A DNA stretch of 10,296 nucleotides from an uncultured Erysipelotrichaceae bacterium (GTDB lineage Bacteria; Bacillota_I; Bacilli_A; Erysipelotrichales; Coprobacillaceae), in NCBI GenBank assembly GCA_900550005.1, contig URQL01000048.1, positions 1 to 10,296 on the forward strand. Direction: 5' to 3'. This document shows positions 7,152 to 10,296 of the stretch, piece after piece. The notes under the pieces were generated by a model. That model did not search any database and had not been told where the DNA came from. It worked only from the letters and a program-made list of their open reading frames with translations. The position numbers were made by a program, and so were the translations under genes. Position 1 is the stretch's first letter. Every line of letters starts with the position of its first letter.

Positions 7152-7176
7152 GTGGTCTTTAGGATCACTTTTCTTT
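7150..7176 (+). terminator. Intrinsic terminator after the EIIC gene
   Basis: Stem AAGTGGTC / GATCACTT (7150-7157 with 7163-7170; one G-U pair), loop TTTAG, followed by TTCTTT. It begins within the stop codon. The interrupted T-run suggests moderate strength, so some readthrough into the sulfatase gene is possible. Confidence 0.7.
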
Positions 7177-7188
7177 ATTTGAAATTCT

Positions 7189-7217
7189 TTTATAAATTGA
7201 AAATATGTTGCTATAAT
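7189..7217 (+). promoter_or_regulatory. Extended -10 promoter of the sulfatase gene
   Basis: TGCTATAAT: TG at 7209-7210 and a consensus TATAAT at 7212-7217. At 17 bp the -35 position reads TTTATA (4 of 6). No copy of the TTGCCA dyad lies upstream, so the gene seems outside the direct operator-controlled set. The expected start is near 7224, only about 18 nt before the ATG. Confidence 0.65.
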
Positions 7218-7228
7218 GAAAAAAGATT

Positions 7229-7233
7229 GGAGG
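7229..7233 (+). promoter_or_regulatory. Ribosome binding site deciding the sulfatase start
   Basis: GGAGG lies 8 nt before ATG 7242. It rules out the in-frame GTG at 7152, which lies in the terminator of the previous gene and upstream of the promoter. Confidence 0.85.
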
Positions 7234-7241
7234 ATTCAATT

Positions 7242-8723
7242 ATGGCTAAAAAAGAAAATATATTTTTATTTGTGGCAGATCAAATGCGCTCGGATTCTTT
7301 ACATCATTTAGGTAATGAAGCAAGTATTACACCTAATTTGGATCAATTATTAGAAGATGGGATTTCTTATGAAAATGCATATTGTCAAAACCCAGTGTGT
7401 GTACCTTCACGTTGTAGTTTTTTAACAGGCCTTTACCCTCATACAACAGGTCATCGTACCATGCATTACTTACAAAAAGAATATGAACCTAATATTCTTA
7501 AAGAAATGAAACAAAATGGTTATGAAGTCATTTGGATTGGACGAAATGATGTGATTCCAGCAACAACAAGCAAGGAAAATTATTGTGATGAATATTATGA
7601 TGGATCAAGCTTAGAAAATGTTCGTGACCAAGTTAATGCCCTTAATGCGGGAAGTCATTCTAAAACAGAAGTATCAAAAGAGCAAATTGAAGATGGTTCT
7701 TTATATTCTTTTTATATTGGTAAGATGAAAGATTCGAATGGTTATGGTAAACAGGATTGGATATGTGTTCAAAGTGCATTAGATTATTTAGAAAGAAAGA
7801 GTAAAGAAAAGGACGGGAAACCTTTCTTTGTTTATTGTACAATCAGTTTTCCACACCCACCTTATGGTTGTGAAGATCCTTGGTTTAGCTCAATTGATCG
7901 TCATAAACTACCTCGAAGAAGAAAAGATGTAGCATTACTTAAGGATAAAGCCAGTATGCTTCAAGGAATTCGTTCAAGACAACATTTGGATCATTTTAGT
8001 GAAGAACAATTTAATGAAATTCGTGCAACTTATTTAGCAATGGTTTCACGCTTTGATTACCAATTTGGATTAATTGTTGATAAATTAAAAGAAACACAAT
8101 TCTATGATGATACGAACATTGTAGTATTTAGTGATCATGGGGATTATACAGGGGATTATCATATTGTTGAAAAGGTGCAAAACTGTTTTGAAGATCCTGT
8201 TTCAAATGTACCATTATTAATTAAACCGGCTCATTCTTATGCGGTGAAACCACGTATTTCTAAAGCCTTAGTGGAATTATGTGACTTACCGGCAACACTT
8301 AGTAAAATGGCAGGTTTTGATTTGAGTTATGTACAATTTGGTAAATCATTAATTCCTACTTTTAGTGGCTCAGATGTTCATAAAGATGCTGTATTTTGTG
8401 AGGGTGGAAGAATTGCTGGGGAAGAACATTGTAAGGAAAAAGGACATAATGAAACTTCACCTTATTATCCACGTTTAGCAACGCAATCTTTAGATGGGCC
8501 AGAACATACTAAAGCCATTATGATTCGTATGAATAATTTGAAATATACAATGCGTCTTTATGAAAAAGATGAACTTTATGATTTAGATAAAGATCCGTAT
8601 GAAGAACATAACTGTATTGATGATTTAGATTATCAATCTCAAGTACAAATGATGCGTAGTCGTTTACTTGAGCATTTACTTGCAACAGGCGACTTTGTTC
8701 CTTTAGGTAAGGATCCTAGATAA
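7242..8723 (+). CDS. Cys-type sulfatase (alkaline phosphatase superfamily), cytoplasmic
   Basis: A 493-residue type I sulfatase, which hydrolyses sulfate esters (or sulfamates), probably on a carbohydrate. Signatures in order: NIFLFVADQMRSDSL with metal ligands Asp13 and Gln14; CVPSRCSFLTGLYPHTTGHR (53-72), where Cys53 in CxPSR is the residue oxidised to formylglycine; SFPHPP with His205; FSDHGDYTGDYHIVEK with Asp298, His299 and Lys311. The C-terminal LYDLDKDPYEEHN segment is typical of the family. The Cys-type motif implies that an anaerobic sulfatase-maturating radical SAM enzyme is encoded elsewhere in the genome. No signal peptide or membrane segment is visible, so it should act inside the cell on an imported substrate, which fits the two PTS permease genes upstream. 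It has its own promoter and shares a bidirectional terminator with clpP. Some relatives hydrolyse phosphonate or phosphate esters; the family alone does not fix the substrate. Confidence 0.9.
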   Translation: MAKKENIFLFVADQMRSDSLHHLGNEASITPNLDQLLEDGISYENAYCQNPVCVPSRCSFLTGLYPHTTGHRTMHYLQKEYEPNILKEMKQNGYEVIWIGRNDVIPATTSKENYCDEYYDGSSLENVRDQVNALNAGSHSKTEVSKEQIEDGSLYSFYIGKMKDSNGYGKQDWICVQSALDYLERKSKEKDGKPFFVYCTISFPHPPYGCEDPWFSSIDRHKLPRRRKDVALLKDKASMLQGIRSRQHLDHFSEEQFNEIRATYLAMVSRFDYQFGLIVDKLKETQFYDDTNIVVFSDHGDYTGDYHIVEKVQNCFEDPVSNVPLLIKPAHSYAVKPRISKALVELCDLPATLSKMAGFDLSYVQFGKSLIPTFSGSDVHKDAVFCEGGRIAGEEHCKEKGHNETSPYYPRLATQSLDGPEHTKAIMIRMNNLKYTMRLYEKDELYDLDKDPYEEHNCIDDLDYQSQVQMMRSRLLEHLLATGDFVPLGKDPR

Positions 8724-8750
8724 AAAAACGGGGCAAAACCCGTTTTTTTA
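8721..8750. terminator. Bidirectional intrinsic terminator between sulfatase and clpP
   Basis: AAAAAAACGGG / CCCGTTTTTTT (8722-8732 with 8739-8749) around the loop GCAAAA. Seven T follow the G+C core on both strands, so it can end the sulfatase transcript from the left and the clpP transcript from the right. The sulfatase stop codon TAA is inside the 5' arm. Confidence 0.92.
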
Positions 8751-8760
8751 CACTGATTTA

Positions 8761-9342
8761 TTACAAACCTTTTTCAATGATTTTATCAATAATTCCATAG
8801 TTTAGTGCTTCTTTAGCGTCCATAAAATAATCTCGATCCGTATCGTTTTCAATTTGTTTTAATGGTCTTTTTGTGTTGTTTGCAAGAATATGGTTTAGTT
8901 TATCTTTTAAACGAATGATTCGTTTGGTGCTGATTTCAATGTCACTTACTTGACCATTAAAGCCACCAATGGGTTGATGGATCATGATTTCACTGCTTTC
9001 TAGAGCATAGCGTAGTTTAGGTGTTCCACTTGATAGTAAAAATGCTCCCATACTTGCACATAAGCCAATACCGATTGTTGAAACATCACAGGATACTAAA
9101 TTCATGGTATCGTAGATTGCTAGACCGGCACTGATTGACCCCCCAGGTGAATGAATGTACATGTCAATTTTTTCATTACTTAAAGAGTCTAAATAAAGGA
9201 GTTGAGCAATGATCGAACTTGCTAAATCATCGTTGATTTCACCTGTGAGTAAAATGATACGATCTTCTAATAAACGTGAATAAATATCATAAGCATGTGT
9301 AAAATTATCTTTTTTTTCAATTACTGTGGGAATAATGTGCAT
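8761..9342 (-). CDS. clpP: ATP-dependent Clp protease proteolytic subunit
   Basis: Serine peptidase that forms the barrel of the Clp protease and degrades substrates unfolded by ClpX or ClpC-type ATPases. The 193-residue length is normal. The N-terminus MHIIPTVIE, then [14 protein letters not shown], is the standard ClpP opening for docking the ATPase. The catalytic triad is intact: Ser97 in CASMGAF, His122 in MIHQPIGG, and Asp171 in DTDRDYF, which coincides with E. coli mature numbering. The oligomerisation glycines in [12 protein letters not shown] are present. Less usual are [10 protein letters not shown] where most ClpPs have HTGQ(P/S)L, and GLCASM in place of GMAASM, so it is somewhat diverged and could be a second paralogue. 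GGAGGT lies 10 nt before the start on the minus strand. Gene orientation is divergent from gap and convergent with the sulfatase. Confidence 0.95.
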   Translation of the reverse strand: MHIIPTVIEKKDNFTHAYDIYSRLLEDRIILLTGEINDDLASSIIAQLLYLDSLSNEKIDMYIHSPGGSISAGLAIYDTMNLVSCDVSTIGIGLCASMGAFLLSSGTPKLRYALESSEIMIHQPIGGFNGQVSDIEISTKRIIRLKDKLNHILANNTKRPLKQIENDTDRDYFMDAKEALNYGIIDKIIEKGL

Positions 9343-9364
9343 AAAATTTGACCTCCATATTTCA

Positions 9365-9395
9365 ATTATAGTGAAGAATAATTAAAAATATTCAA
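9365..9395 (-). promoter_or_regulatory. Putative clpP promoter
   Basis: On the minus strand, TATAAT occupies 9370-9365 and TTGAAT occupies 9395-9390, with a 19-bp spacer, longer than ideal. The leader would be about 15-20 nt. The -35 half is overlapped by a perfect 17-bp palindrome. Confidence 0.5.
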
Positions 9396-9403
9396 TGAAT
9401 ATT
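9387..9403. promoter_or_regulatory. 17-bp palindrome over the clpP -35 region, candidate operator
   Basis: AATATTCA-A-TGAATATT is a perfect 8-bp inverted repeat with a 1-bp centre at 9395. It covers the predicted -35 hexamer of clpP, a place where a bound dimer would repress. The sequence does not match the CtsR or CIRCE heat-shock operators. It is A/T-rich, so chance is not excluded. Confidence 0.35.
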
Positions 9404-9530
9404 GCAATTGTTATGTGTAAATTTAATAAATAATTTTTTGAGTTTAGACAAATAAAAATAGAAGTAGACATATTTAATTAAATTTTTCACAAAGATAATG
9501 AATTATTTACAATGTAAGTGGATTCAAATG

Positions 9531-9559
9531 TTGATTTTCTTAGAAATCTAGACTATAAT
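9531..9559 (+). promoter_or_regulatory. Promoter of gap
   Basis: -35 TTGATT at 9531-9536 and -10 TATAAT at 9554-9559 with the ideal 17-bp spacer, in a very A/T-rich upstream region. This is the strongest sigma-A-type promoter in the window, as expected for a glycolytic gene. A small inverted repeat TAGA-AA-TCTA (9541-9550) lies in the spacer. Confidence 0.8.
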
Positions 9560-9569
9560 AGGTTTATAA

Positions 9570-10296
<727 letters not shown>

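Noticed and set aside
7152..7241. N-terminal 30-residue extension of the sulfatase from the GTG at 7152
   Set aside because: It would start within the terminator of the preceding gene and upstream of the sulfatase promoter, has no ribosome binding site, and the family begins directly at the NIFLFVADQ region.
9347..9353. GGTCAAA on the minus strand next to the clpP ribosome binding site, resembling a CtsR half-site
   Set aside because: The CtsR operator is a tandem heptamer repeat with a 3-bp spacer. Neither flank holds a second copy, and the match overlaps the GGAGGT Shine-Dalgarno, which explains most of it.

Overview
The window looks like chromosome of a low-G+C Gram-positive bacterium (Firmicutes/Bacillota). 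Three things point there: strongly A/T-rich third codon positions, near-consensus GGAGG ribosome binding sites, and an RNA polymerase delta subunit (rpoE) directly behind argS. A gut-type Erysipelotrichia-like lineage would fit the codon style and the PTS content, but that is inference. TGG encodes every Trp I checked and no TGA is read through, so the standard bacterial code applies.

Layout. (1) 1-1310: 3' part of argS, then rpoE, closed by a clear intrinsic terminator. (2) 1311-5770: a sugar-PTS operon with a ChbG/YdjC-family deacetylase, a LicR/MtlR-type multidomain PTS-controlled activator, and a fused EIIB-EIIC of the lactose/cellobiose family. The last two genes overlap at TAATG. (3) 5771-7176: a separately promoted, more canonical EIIC of the same family, with its own terminator. 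(4) 7177-8750: a cytoplasmic Cys-type sulfatase with its own extended -10 promoter, ending in a bidirectional terminator shared with clpP. (5) 8761-9593: clpP on the minus strand and a divergent intergenic region. (6) 9594-end: 5' part of glycolytic gap.

How the genes may work together. The two PTS transcription units each carry a 20-bp dyad, TTGCCA-N8-TGGCA(A/G), exactly 32 bp upstream of a good -10 hexamer, and both promoters have poor -35 elements. This is the arrangement expected for an activator. The obvious candidate is the LicR-like protein encoded between them, in which every PTS phosphorylation site is present (PRD His226, His284, His336, His395; EIIB Cys415; EIIA His563). The EIIB-EIIC translated in overlap with the regulator is a diverged paralogue of the downstream EIIC. 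It may act as transporter, as EIIB donor for the second EIIC, or as a membrane sensor controlling the regulator. No lactose-type EIIA and no glycosidase are present, so the pathway is incomplete in this window. A ChbG-type deacetylase and a sulfatase next to cellobiose/chitobiose-type permeases suggest use of a modified (N-acetylated and/or sulfated) di- or oligosaccharide, possibly host-glycan derived; this is a hypothesis.
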